Of a stretch of 38,178 nt of DNA, positions 24,728-33,278 are shown in pieces; within the stretch, counting starts at the first letter, position 1, and every line of letters begins with the position of its first letter. The stretch is taken from assembly GCA_020831585.1 (NCBI GenBank), contig JAFIGE010000038.1, forward strand, positions 1-38,178, in the 5' to 3' direction. Below the pieces are notes generated by a model. The model was not told the DNA's origin and did no database searches. It worked only from the letters and a program-made list of their open reading frames with translations. This DNA is from Opitutales bacterium (lineage in GTDB: Bacteria; Verrucomicrobiota; Verrucomicrobiia; Opitutales; Oceanipulchritudinaceae). The translations under genes and the position numbers were made by a program.

Positions 24728-27466
24728 TCAGCGAACACCGGCTTCCTCCAGAGCGGCCTTCCAACTACCGAAAGCGTTGAGAGCGGCATCGTAGAGGGCG
24801 CGGTCGCGCAAAGCAGGGGGGCCCAGGCAAATCACGCCGTATTTCATGGCCTTTCCTGCCGAGGCGCGTTCGCGCAGGGCGGTGATAATCCGGAGCTTTT
24901 CCGGATCCTCCGGTTCGGTCTCGAAATCGTCGCCAAACTCTGAGGTGTCCGCACCGGCGGCGGCAAGAATACGCGCAAACTCCGCTGCCGTGGCTTCCCG
25001 CGCGGGAAACTCATTTGGCTTGGAGCTTCCCTTGGGAGGCGCGGTTTGTGCGGAGGCAGACATATCCGGCTCCTCACCACTGTCGGAAACGGCGGCGGCC
25101 CGGGACTTTTCGGCACGGGGGGCGTGCGGCTGAAGAAACTTAGGCAAACGCCGGGGCCGCCGCTTGAAACGGGCAAGGATTTCCTTGGGTTCAAACCCGG
25201 CGGCCCGAAGCGCATCGTGCCATGAGCCAAACGTTTTCGTACCGGCGTTGTAAATTCGCGAACCCTCGGTGGTGAGGGTCAGCTGAGGGCTGGCGACACT
25301 CTTTCCATCAGCCACACGGGCCTGGAGAAAGGCAATGATCTCTTCCTTTGATGGCGGCATGCGGCCATTGCCCGACACCCCCAGCTCGGAAAGAAGGCTC
25401 TTCCAATCTCCAAACTGGGCGCGCACCGATTTGACAAAATGCGCACCGTCTTCCTCTTTCGCAATATCCCTTGCGAGAGCCGGCTTATTTTCTTCGAGCC
25501 GTTTGCGCATCGTTTGGAGGATAAACTCCTTGGAGAAAAGCGGTCGGGGTGGCGGTTTCACCTTCGGCACCTTGGGTGGCTTGGGCTTGGCCTTGGGTGC
25601 GGGATTGAAGCGGGCGATAATTTCCACCGGATCAAATCCGGCCGCTTTGAGAGCGTTTTCCCAGCTGCCGAAAACCTTTATTGCGGTGCGGTAGTAGCGG
25701 TAACCGGGGCTCTCCTTACTCAACTTGGCTGAGGACAGGCCAATGCCATCGTCCACCCGCTTTTTCATGAAAGCGATGATGTCCTCCCGGCTCGGCTTTG
25801 GTTGTGCACGCGCGCCGACCTTGTTGTTCGGCACATCCACACCGGCGGCATTCAGTGCGGCCCGCCAGTGCCCGAAAATCCGTCGCGCGGCATTCGTTAC
25901 ACGCGAGTGCCCGGCTCGGGCGATGCGGTCGCAATTCAAATGCTCCCCCTTCTCCACACGGTCGCGAATAAAAGCCAGCACCTCTTCGCGGCTGGGGCCC
26001 GTCGGTGGGCGCGGTGGGCGCGGCTCCTTGGGCTTGGTCGGCAGATATCGCGGCGGCGGCGCACGGAGGCGGCCGTCCGGACGCAACCCTGCCGCCTTCA
26101 AGGCCTCCACGTGCGGCCCGAAATGCAAGCGGCTGTCAAGGAGCAGGTTGCGGTCTGTCTCCGTACCCTGTTGCAATTGGAACGCCCGCACGGGCTCACC
26201 GGCTGCCATGCGTCTCTTCAATTCCTCAACCACGGCCTCCGGGGTGGCAAAAACCGGCACCCGATCTCGCTTCTTGGCAGCTCTGCTTGGCATTGCAACT
26301 CCAGCTGCCTCCAAAGCTTCCTTCCATGACCCGAAGTATCGCAGGGCGGAGGTTTGTAAGCCGGAATCGCGGTCAGGTCCATCGAGAAGCGCGCGACCGT
26401 TCACCGGCAAACCCTCTTCATCCCGTCTGCGGATTTCCTCGATAATCGATTCCTTGTCCTGATAGCGCCGCTTGATTCCGCGCGCGCGCTCCGCCTTCAA
26501 ACCCATCGCTTTGAACAGGTTTCCCATTTTACCGAAATGCTTCGTGATCGCAATGAGCAGATCCGGATTGCGCTCCTTCACATCTCTTTTGCGGGGAATT
26601 CGATCACCTTTGATCATCTCCCGCATGATTTCGATGACCTTCTCCGGTGGATACTTCGCCGCGATCTTTTGGTGATCGCGCGCGCCTTTCGGGAGCCGGT
26701 GTCCAGTGGAGATCTTCAGACCAACCGCCTTGGCGGCTGCCGGATAGTTGGCAAAGTGGCGCAACACGTCCCGGCGAATCGAGAAATAGCGGGACTTCAG
26801 AGTCCTTTCCGTCGGAAGATATCCATCGATGTCGATGTCCCGCAAAGCCTGCAATGTCTCCTCGTAGGAGCGCAACGGGTCCGGGGGAGGTTTGGGCGTT
26901 TCCGCCTCCTTTGCATATTCCGGGCCCATGAACGCGCAAAACTCGGGCCAGGATTTCCCACTGCGCTTTGCGTGAACATAGAGCGGCCGGTCATTCCGGT
27001 GAATAAAATCCGTCGTGATGGGAAATTTCTGGCGCCTGTATTCCGCGACCCGGTCGTAAACATATTCATCCGTCATGATCTTCTCCCACGGCAGAATCGG
27101 GGGCACCCGGACAAGCTTTCGCCGGCCAAAGAAGTTGTACAGCCGTTGCTCGCTCTCCACCTCTTCGCCGGGAAACTTCTCCAGGTATTCTCCTGGCTTC
27201 AGACCGTGTTTGAAGCGCAAGTGGGAGGAAAGCGAAGTGCCCTCAAACCCACAAATCCGGCAGCGGACCGTCGCGTGGTAAGCGAAGCGAATATCTTCGT
27301 AAGAAATACCCGCCTCTTCGAGCGCGCGCTTCCAACCCCAGTAAGGGCGAATCCGGATGGCGGCACCGATGAGTTCCGGGTGATACCGTTTCACAGCTTG
27401 AATATTCAGCGGTTCTCCGGCCGCGTGTAGTTCCTTGATTCGGGCAATGATCTCTCTCTTCTCCAT
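24728..27466 (-). CDS. Multi-repeat HNH-associated-repeat protein with Ros-type zinc finger
   Basis: A 912-residue, Lys/Arg/Pro-rich protein built from about ten copies of a ~52-residue unit ending in FGSWxxALxAAG. Copies lie near residues 3-54, 200-250, 274-323, 338-390, 408-461, 492-543, 559-611, 645-697, 706-758 and 857-911; 131-185 may be a worn copy. This is the homing-endonuclease/HNH-associated repeat, usually a DNA-binding accessory. Between the first copies lies one zinc finger, C69-X2-C72-X9-H82-X4-H87 then G88, the spacing of Ros/MucR prokaryotic fingers. No HNH or other nuclease motif was found, and there is no signal peptide or membrane helix. Linkers are Pro/Lys-rich. Inference: a modular DNA-binding protein. 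Its target and role are unknown. Confidence 0.85.
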   Translation of the reverse strand: MEKREIIARIKELHAAGEPLNIQAVKRYHPELIGAAIRIRPYWGWKRALEEAGISYEDIRFAYHATVRCRICGFEGTSLSSHLRFKHGLKPGEYLEKFPGEEVESEQRLYNFFGRRKLVRVPPILPWEKIMTDEYVYDRVAEYRRQKFPITTDFIHRNDRPLYVHAKRSGKSWPEFCAFMGPEYAKEAETPKPPPDPLRSYEETLQALRDIDIDGYLPTERTLKSRYFSIRRDVLRHFANYPAAAKAVGLKISTGHRLPKGARDHQKIAAKYPPEKVIEIMREMIKGDRIPRKRDVKERNPDLLIAITKHFGKMGNLFKAMGLKAERARGIKRRYQDKESIIEEIRRRDEEGLPVNGRALLDGPDRDSGLQTSALRYFGSWKEALEAAGVAMPSRAAKKRDRVPVFATPEAVVEELKRRMAAGEPVRAFQLQQGTETDRNLLLDSRLHFGPHVEALKAAGLRPDGRLRAPPPRYLPTKPKEPRPPRPPTGPSREEVLAFIRDRVEKGEHLNCDRIARAGHSRVTNAARRIFGHWRAALNAAGVDVPNNKVGARAQPKPSREDIIAFMKKRVDDGIGLSSAKLSKESPGYRYYRTAIKVFGSWENALKAAGFDPVEIIARFNPAPKAKPKPPKVPKVKPPPRPLFSKEFILQTMRKRLEENKPALARDIAKEEDGAHFVKSVRAQFGDWKSLLSELGVSGNGRMPPSKEEIIAFLQARVADGKSVASPQLTLTTEGSRIYNAGTKTFGSWHDALRAAGFEPKEILARFKRRPRRLPKFLQPHAPRAEKSRAAAVSDSGEEPDMSASAQTAPPKGSSKPNEFPAREATAAEFARILAAAGADTSEFGDDFETEPEDPEKLRIITALRERASAGKAMKYGVICLGPPALRDRALYDAALNAFGSWKAALEEAGVR

Positions 27467-27584
27467 GTGTCAAACAGGAGACAATCACCATCGAAAAAAA
27501 AAGCAAGGATGCTGCGCCAACCTAATGGAACGCCCAAGAACCATCACAAGGTCTTCCAAGTCCCCCGCATTCCGAAAAGATTTG

Positions 27585-27609
27585 AATGTTCTGAATATAG
27601 CTATTGACA
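27585..27609 (+). promoter_or_regulatory. Leader element of the RAYT relic
   Basis: AATGTTCTGAATAT (27585-27598) and TTGACA (27604-27609) match the elements before the intact RAYT at 10186-10212. They show that the relic and its leader derive from the same element type. Whether they are a promoter or a recognition sequence is unknown. Confidence 0.5.
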
Positions 27610-27636
27610 TTCTGACATCTCCATTGAAGTGGCTAA

Positions 27637-27741
27637 ATGGCCAAGATATTTAGTCGATGGTTGAAAGATACATGTTTGGCATGGCACCACTTTATCTCGC
27701 GGACGGTGCAGAACTTTTGACTGATAAGGGAGGAGGCGGAT
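27637..27741 (+). pseudogene. Broken 5' fragment of a RAYT gene
   Basis: From an ATG at 27637, the frame reads MAKIFSRWLKDTCLAWHHF, then ISRTVQNF, a TGA stop at 27718-27720, then LIREEAD. This aligns without gaps to residues 1-34 of the RAYT at 10245 (MSRKYCRRLKYPRLACHHL, ISRVVQ, LMDEEA), sharing the HH-x-ISR-x-VQ core. Similarity ends near 27741, and nothing resembling the HUH motif or later parts remains. It is a decayed, truncated copy. The missing part was lost by deletion, or the fragment was left by an incomplete insertion. Confidence 0.8.
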
Positions 27742-27851
27742 AATCGGGCGGAAAAGCCCGTGCCATCGGTCTTTTTGCCTTTTCCTGCAGCCGCAACGGG
27801 AAACAGAGTTGCCCCCGGCACGCACGATGTATCCTCTGCTCTTCTTCGATT

Positions 27852-28151
27852 ATGCCGGTATACGTCTACGAAACCATCCTTCCTGACAATCGCGGAGGCG
27901 AACGCTTTGAAATGATCCAATCAATGAACGAGCCCGCCCTGACGGCGCATCCGCTCACCGGGGAGCCGGTCAGGCGAGTCATCCAGCCGCCCAACATCGC
28001 CTCAAAATACACGCCCGGCCAGACCCGTGCCCGGCTCGACAACAAAAATGTCGAGAAAGCCGGATTCACCAAATATGAGCGCGACAAAGTGACGGGCCGC
28101 TATCACAAAGTCGCGGGGAAGCAGGGTCCTTCCACCTTGAACCCCTCCTGA
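27852..28151 (+). CDS. FmdB-like protein without zinc-ribbon cysteines
   Basis: A 99-residue protein whose start and layout match the FmdB/CxxC zinc-ribbon family: MPVYVYE, GERFEMIQSMNEPAL, then HPLTGEPVRRVIQPP. The family's four Cys are replaced (the CP-x-CG position reads HPLTG), so it cannot bind zinc in the usual way. The C-terminal half is basic (KNVEKAGFTKYERDKVTGRYHK). FmdB-type proteins are described as putative regulators, but the function is unclear even for canonical members. The gene precedes the M32 carboxypeptidase by 23 bases and is probably co-transcribed with it. Confidence 0.75.
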   Translation: MPVYVYETILPDNRGGERFEMIQSMNEPALTAHPLTGEPVRRVIQPPNIASKYTPGQTRARLDNKNVEKAGFTKYERDKVTGRYHKVAGKQGPSTLNPS

Positions 28152-28174
28152 AATCTGCTTGGCTCCCCAAATAC

Positions 28175-29668
28175 ATGACGACGCATCCCCCCGCCTACTC
28201 CCACCTTCTTGCGGAACTCCGCCGCCTGGACCGCCTCTCCAGCAGCCTCGGCATCCTCTTTTGGGATGAGCAGACGAACATGCCCCCCAAGTCCGCCCAA
28301 CTGCGGGGAGAACAAACGGCGGCCCTGAGCGAACTCGTTCACCGGGAGTCGACCCGCCCGGAAATCGGCGAGCTCCTCGCGAAGCTCAAGGAAGCGGATC
28401 TCGACGAAGATGCCGCCGCCGTCGTCCGCGAGGCCCGCAAAGCTTACAACCGGGCAACCTGCCTGCCCGGCGAGTATGTCGCGCGCGCCGCCGCGGCCCG
28501 CAGTGCCGGTTTTCATGCATGGGTCGAAGCCCGCAAAGACAACGACTTCGCCCAATTTGCGCCGCATCTGGAGGCCCAAATCGATCTCGCCCGCGAAGGG
28601 GCGCATTACCAAGGGGCCACGGACGTCTACGACCACCTTATCGATTCCTTCGATCCCGGAATGACCTCGGCCATCATCGACCCCCTTTTCGCCGAGCTGG
28701 AGGAAGGCATCCGGCCCATTCTGGGGACCATTCTTGGCTCCGAACGCGGGGTCGACCCCTCGCTTTTCAAAGGTTTTCCGGAAGACAAACAGGAGGTTTT
28801 TCTGCGGGAAGTGGTCACGGCGTTCGGGTTTGATTTCGGGCGGGGGCGCATTGATCGCGCGATTCACCCTTTTTGCGGGGGACATCCCGAAGATACCCGC
28901 ATGACGACCCGCTATGATTCTGATAACCCCTTGGACTCGATTACGAGCGCCATGCACGAAACCGGCCACGCTCTCTACGAACAGGGGCTCAACCGGGAGT
29001 TTGCGGGCACCGCCCTGGGCAGTTCCGTGGGGATGGCCGTGCATGAGTCGCAAAGCCGTCTCTGGGAGAATCAGGTGGGGCGAAGCCGTGCCTTCTGGAG
29101 ACACTGGGAACCGCGCTACCGCGAACTCTTCCCCGAACAGCTCGCTCCCCTCTCTTCCGCAGACTTGCACCTTGCTATCAACCGGGTGGCCATCACACCC
29201 ATCCGTGTGGATGCGGACGAAGTCACCTACAACCTCCACATTCTCCTGCGCTACCAGATGGAGCGGGATCTTTTCTCAGGCAAGCTGACGGTCAAAGACG
29301 TTCCGGCAGCCTGGAATGCGCGCTCTGCCGAGATTCTCCGTTTCACCCCGCAGACGGACCGCGAAGGCTGCCTGCAGGATGTGCATTGGTCGGAGGGGCT
29401 CTTTGGCTACTTCCCAAGTTACACCCTGGGCAATCTGCTCGCCGCCCAACTGTGGTATCGCCTGCAGGAGGATCTGCCGGATGTGGAAGCCCAAATCGGA
29501 CGCGCCGAGTTCACGCCTTTGCTTGAGTGGCTGCGAAACCATGTGCACAGCCTCGGGCGACGCTACTACACGCAAACCTTCGCTCAAAAGGTGACGGGCA
29601 GCCCCCTCACGCCGCAACCTCTCCTGCGCTACCTGCGCGAACGCTATTTGCCGCTTTACAGCAATTGA
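28175..29668 (+). CDS. M32 carboxypeptidase (Taq type)
   Basis: The 497-residue protein is a zinc or cobalt metallocarboxypeptidase that removes C-terminal residues from peptides in the cytoplasm. Family marks are complete: the zinc motif HETGH (261-265) within DSITSAMHETGHALYEQGL, the third ligand E291 in HESQSRLWEN, HPFCGG at about 231 and DTRMTTRY at about 240. Later come GELFPEQL-like helices and YNLHILLRYQMERDLFSG. Length is normal for the family, and there is no signal peptide. The start lies 23 bases after the FmdB-like gene, and the stop is 14 bases before the cyclophilin gene, so the three form a likely operon. Confidence 0.93.
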   Translation: MTTHPPAYSHLLAELRRLDRLSSSLGILFWDEQTNMPPKSAQLRGEQTAALSELVHRESTRPEIGELLAKLKEADLDEDAAAVVREARKAYNRATCLPGEYVARAAAARSAGFHAWVEARKDNDFAQFAPHLEAQIDLAREGAHYQGATDVYDHLIDSFDPGMTSAIIDPLFAELEEGIRPILGTILGSERGVDPSLFKGFPEDKQEVFLREVVTAFGFDFGRGRIDRAIHPFCGGHPEDTRMTTRYDSDNPLDSITSAMHETGHALYEQGLNREFAGTALGSSVGMAVHESQSRLWENQVGRSRAFWRHWEPRYRELFPEQLAPLSSADLHLAINRVAITPIRVDADEVTYNLHILLRYQMERDLFSGKLTVKDVPAAWNARSAEILRFTPQTDREGCLQDVHWSEGLFGYFPSYTLGNLLAAQLWYRLQEDLPDVEAQIGRAEFTPLLEWLRNHVHSLGRRYYTQTFAQKVTGSPLTPQPLLRYLRERYLPLYSN

Positions 29669-29682
29669 GCCCCGCCGTTTTT

Positions 29683-31212
29683 ATGCATCCCATGATTTTC
29701 CGTTCCTTTTGTGCATTTGCGGGCCTCTCGGCGCTCATTCCGGCTATGTCCGCCAACACGCTTGTGCAGACGCGCTACGAGCCCCGCGTAAACCTGATCC
29801 CCGCAACCGAGGGAAACAACGCGGTGGAGTGGCCCCTCACGGAATTTTTTGAGGTCTTCCCGGAAAACCCCGTCGCCACCTTCACCGTCCGCCAACCGGT
29901 GCTCGATGAAGTGCGCCGCGTGCGTATTGGCGAGCGCTTGACATCCGCCTCGGGGCTCCCAACCGATGTATTTCGCACCATCCAGACCTATCGAACGACC
30001 GACGGCGTTCGCTACATGGACATTCGCGATATCAACTCGGCGGAAGATTTTGAGTTCGAGGAACGCTCCTTCACGGTGCGCCTCCTCCCCGACTCCGCTC
30101 CCCTGACCGTGGCAAATTTCATCACCTATGCGCGCCGGGGTGATTTCGACAAGGGCATCATCCACCGGAACCTGAACAACTTCATCATGCAAGGCGGCCT
30201 CTTTCGCTTTTCCCAAGAGGCCGATGAAACAACCGCCCCGCTTTGGCGCGTGCAGAGCATTGCCACGGTGCCCATGGAGGAAGATCGGCCGAACGCGGCA
30301 GGGACGCTTGCCATGGCGCGTCCCCAGCAGATCGACGGAGCCACCAGCTCATGGTTCTTTAATGTCTCCGACAACACCCGCATCTATGCCCCCAACGCGC
30401 TCGGGCCTTATGCCGTGTTTGGAGAAATCGAAGGTGACGGGCTCCAGGTCGTGCGCGACATGAACCGCGCGAGCGGCTTTAACATCAGCCCGTTCTGGGG
30501 CGGAGAGTGGTCTGATGTGCCCCTCACCCTCCCGTTTAACACGGAACGCTTCACGGATAGCCTTTCCAGCCTCGTTCGCTTTGAATCGATCACCGTGAGC
30601 AGCGGATCCACCGGCAGCATCGAGTTTTCCCCTCCGGCGGTCGTAGAGGGCACGGAAGAATCCCCCATTCAGGCGGATCCTGCCTCGTTTGTCATCGACT
30701 TCGATTCCACCACAGGGAACCTGCGAATCGAAGCCGTGGACACCGGCGAGATCACTCTGGAAATGCGTGCCACCGCCGGCAATCAAAGCGGCAGCTTCCG
30801 CACACGTTTCCTTTCCGCCGATCCGGCTGTCACCAATCACTTTCCGGGTGCGGTTGTCTCCCCGGGTAATCAATACACCAGTCCTTGGTTCGGCCGGTTT
30901 AACGCGGAAAGCTTCCCCTGGATTTTCCACCCGGATCACCACTTCCTCTTCGCTGCTACCGGGTTCACCAGCTACTTTTTCTTCGATGCCCGCCTAGGTG
31001 GCTGGGTCCGCCGTTCGCAGACCCAGCCGGATTTGTTCTTCATCTTTGGACTCGACCGATGGGCACGGTTCGCTGAAGAGACTGGGCATCCCTACGATGC
31101 CTCATCACCGATGGACGACTTTCGCTGGTTTTACCTCTTTGATGGAGACAACAGCCGATGGGTGATCGGTAGCGAAATGCGCGCCCTCATTGCTGCGGCC
31201 ACCGCTCAGTAA
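29683..31212 (+). CDS. Secreted cyclophilin-type peptidyl-prolyl isomerase
   Basis: A 509-residue exported protein. The N-terminus is a signal peptide (MIFRSFCAFAGLSALIPAMSA). Residues about 115-275 hold a cyclophilin-like domain (VRLLPDSAPLTVANFITYARRGDFDKGIIHRNLNNFIMQGG, then SSWFFNVSDN and AVFGEIEGDGLQVV). The canonical FHRV is IHRN and the active-site Arg is followed by Asn, so isomerase activity may be modest. Residues about 340-410 form an Ig-like beta region. The last ~110 residues are Trp/Phe/Tyr-rich with repeated units (WFGRFN, WIFHPDHHFLFA, YFFFDARLGGWV, WFYLFDGDNSRWV), a tail seen in exported Verrucomicrobiota proteins. ATG 29683 was chosen over the next one (29692). Confidence 0.85.
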   Translation: MHPMIFRSFCAFAGLSALIPAMSANTLVQTRYEPRVNLIPATEGNNAVEWPLTEFFEVFPENPVATFTVRQPVLDEVRRVRIGERLTSASGLPTDVFRTIQTYRTTDGVRYMDIRDINSAEDFEFEERSFTVRLLPDSAPLTVANFITYARRGDFDKGIIHRNLNNFIMQGGLFRFSQEADETTAPLWRVQSIATVPMEEDRPNAAGTLAMARPQQIDGATSSWFFNVSDNTRIYAPNALGPYAVFGEIEGDGLQVVRDMNRASGFNISPFWGGEWSDVPLTLPFNTERFTDSLSSLVRFESITVSSGSTGSIEFSPPAVVEGTEESPIQADPASFVIDFDSTTGNLRIEAVDTGEITLEMRATAGNQSGSFRTRFLSADPAVTNHFPGAVVSPGNQYTSPWFGRFNAESFPWIFHPDHHFLFAATGFTSYFFFDARLGGWVRRSQTQPDLFFIFGLDRWARFAEETGHPYDASSPMDDFRWFYLFDGDNSRWVIGSEMRALIAAATAQ

Positions 31213-31241
31213 GTGCCCCACCGCAGGCCGCCCTCCCCCAA

Positions 31242-32711
31242 CTACCCCGATGAACGCGCCACCACTGCGGGTGCCGCCAGATGCTTGATCGTGACAAGCG
31301 TAATATCGTCGTGAAGGAAGGGAGATCCGGAAAAGAAAGAAACGCGGTCGAGGAGGTTTTCGTTGATTTTGGCCGCACCAGACTCCCTCAGCTCACGAAC
31401 CGCATCGGCCAGCCGACCGTTTGAAAACTCCGTTTCCTCCGCGTTTGCCGCCTCTGTGATGCCATCCGTGTAGAGCACGAAAATATCACCGGGGCGAAAG
31501 TTTACCGCACAGTCGTTAATCGTCTCAGAGAAGAAATCAGACGGAACCAACCCCAAAGCCATTCCCTCGGACGCGAGAAAGTCCACCTGCGCGCGCTCGA
31601 TCCCCTCCCCTTTCCGCATCAGAAGGGGCTTTTCATGACCCGCGCGGGCGAAGCGGATTTGACCGCTCTCCATATCGATCACCGCATAAACCATGGTGAC
31701 AAACATCTCCTGGCGGATCTCCATATCCATAAGGCGGTTTAGCTCGGTGAGAACCCGCGCCGGAGACTCGAAACTTCGCGCCAAGTGCCGCAGATGGGTC
31801 TGGCAAATGGCCATCACGAGGGAGGCGGCCACACCTTTCCCGGAGACATCCGCGACCGCCACACCATACCGGTGGGGACCCAACCGGAAAACGTCGTAGA
31901 GATCGCCGCCCACTTTCTGCGCCGGTCGATAGAGAGCCGAAATATCGAGGAGGGGATCCTTGGGAAATTCGCGCGGCAGGAGCGTCGATTGGATTTCGCG
32001 GGCAATGCTCAGGTCCACATCCAAACGGCTCTTCTCGATCTGCATGGCCATCAGGTCGAGGTTGTGAATCGCCAGAGCGGCCTGCTCCGCCAAGGATTTT
32101 GCGAGAGAAAAGTCTGTTTCCGAAAAGCCACCACTGTCCGCCGGATTGACAATCGCCAATACGCCGATGTTGCGCTCGCGAAAACTGATGGGGACGACGA
32201 TCACGGACCGTACTTTGAGGGCCGGGTCGTCATGCTTCACCACCCGCGGATCCGCGCGGGCATCGGCAATGAGGAGCCCCTCCCCGCTTTGCGCCACCGC
32301 CCCCACAAGGCCTTCCCCCACCTCAAAAGTCTCCGACCGCAGGATCTGCTCAAGAAACTTCGCCCGTGTGCTGATGCGCTCGCGCACGCTTTCCGGCAAG
32401 GGACGGTGCGGCGGAAACAATCCCTGCACCGCGACTCCCCGCAAGCGTTCATTCTCCCGCTCGAAGACACAGGCACTTTGCCCGCCCGTACTCAATATAC
32501 TGGTACGGAGAACCCGTCGAAAGAGTTCATCCCGGTCCATCCCGGCGCCGATGGCCTCGGCCATCACATGCATGAAATCCACGACGATCAGCTTCTCCTG
32601 AGCGAGGCGCTGTTTCTCCTCATCCAAACGAACCGCTTCGCGCCGGGAGGACCACCAAAGGAACCAGCCCGCTCCACCTGCCAGAAGAAATCCGATGACA
32701 AAGCCGATCAT
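31242..32711 (-). CDS. GAF-PP2C (SpoIIE/RsbU-type) phosphatase
   Basis: A 489-residue membrane-linked serine phosphatase. An N-terminal helix (about 2-21) anchors it. A short coiled-coil linker leads to a GAF domain (about 48-215), followed by a SpoIIE-type PP2C domain (about 245-478). Metal-binding acidic motifs are intact: KVGGDLYDVF, VADVSGKGVAAS, LYTDGITEA and FLHDDITLV. Such enzymes dephosphorylate STAS anti-anti-sigma proteins. The upstream neighbour, 39 bases away on the same strand, is exactly such a STAS protein, so this is very likely its substrate. The GAF ligand is unknown. Confidence 0.92.
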   Translation of the reverse strand: MIGFVIGFLLAGGAGWFLWWSSRREAVRLDEEKQRLAQEKLIVVDFMHVMAEAIGAGMDRDELFRRVLRTSILSTGGQSACVFERENERLRGVAVQGLFPPHRPLPESVRERISTRAKFLEQILRSETFEVGEGLVGAVAQSGEGLLIADARADPRVVKHDDPALKVRSVIVVPISFRERNIGVLAIVNPADSGGFSETDFSLAKSLAEQAALAIHNLDLMAMQIEKSRLDVDLSIAREIQSTLLPREFPKDPLLDISALYRPAQKVGGDLYDVFRLGPHRYGVAVADVSGKGVAASLVMAICQTHLRHLARSFESPARVLTELNRLMDMEIRQEMFVTMVYAVIDMESGQIRFARAGHEKPLLMRKGEGIERAQVDFLASEGMALGLVPSDFFSETINDCAVNFRPGDIFVLYTDGITEAANAEETEFSNGRLADAVRELRESGAAKINENLLDRVSFFSGSPFLHDDITLVTIKHLAAPAVVARSSG

Positions 32712-32750
32712 GGTGGTTTGAGGTTCGTGAAGGGTGCCCTCTAATCAGCC

Positions 32751-33278
32751 TTAAGCGGATGGGGCATCGTCGATCTGGTTGCGTAAGAAAGAGATGACAT
32801 CCTGAAATTTTGTGCGGTTCGATTCGTCGACCTGCACAAGGTCTTCATGCGCCTGAAGGACGAGCCGGGCATTTTCCACCTCAGAGCGCTCGGCGGCGGC
32901 TTCCCCCTGCAAGGCTTCACCGGCTTCCTCCATGGACAGGGTTTCCACGCCATCATCGACCACAAGGATCCGGTGCAAACCCAAATTGCGCACAAGCTCA
33001 AGGTTGCGCGAGCCGAGGCGGGCGAGAATCAGACGGCCCTGCGGTTGAGCACGGCGAAGCTCCATGGCCGTGCCGGCCAAGATGCCGAGAAACGTGCTGT
33101 CCATCGAACTGCAGCGATCAAAATCGACAATGAAATGACGCTTTCCCTGTCCCACCATCTGGCGGAAAAAACTCTTCAACGGAGCACTGTTGGAAAAGCA
33201 AGCCCGACCCACGATCTTCACAAGAATCGGGTCATTGTAAGGATTCACCTGAAAGGTGGCTTCCATCTTTTCCGTCAT
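32751..33278 (-). CDS. STAS anti-anti-sigma factor-like protein
   Basis: A 175-residue protein. Residues about 5-105 form a STAS domain (VKIVGRACFSNSAPLKSFF, HFIVDFDRCSSMDSTFLGIL). S61 in the MDSTFLG loop is at the position phosphorylated in SpoIIAA/RsbV. The C-terminal ~65 residues are helical and acidic and not part of STAS. GGGGG six bases before the ATG at 33276-33278 supports this start over the ATG four codons upstream (33290). Inferred role: when dephosphorylated by the neighbouring PP2C protein, it would bind an anti-sigma kinase. No RsbW-like kinase or sigma factor is in the window. Confidence 0.9.
   Translation of the reverse strand: MTEKMEATFQVNPYNDPILVKIVGRACFSNSAPLKSFFRQMVGQGKRHFIVDFDRCSSMDSTFLGILAGTAMELRRAQPQGRLILARLGSRNLELVRNLGLHRILVVDDGVETLSMEEAGEALQGEAAAERSEVENARLVLQAHEDLVQVDESNRTKFQDVISFLRNQIDDAPSA

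Larger units (their letters stand above)
27467..27851. other. Gap holding a RAYT relic
   Basis: This 385-base stretch between the repeat-protein start and the FmdB-like gene holds no intact gene. Its middle (27585-27741) is the leader and first codons of a degraded RAYT, described separately. A short CGGGC/GCCCG dyad at 27745-27760 is followed at some distance by CTTTTTG and is too weak to call a terminator. The promoters for both flanking, divergent genes must lie here. Confidence 0.6.
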
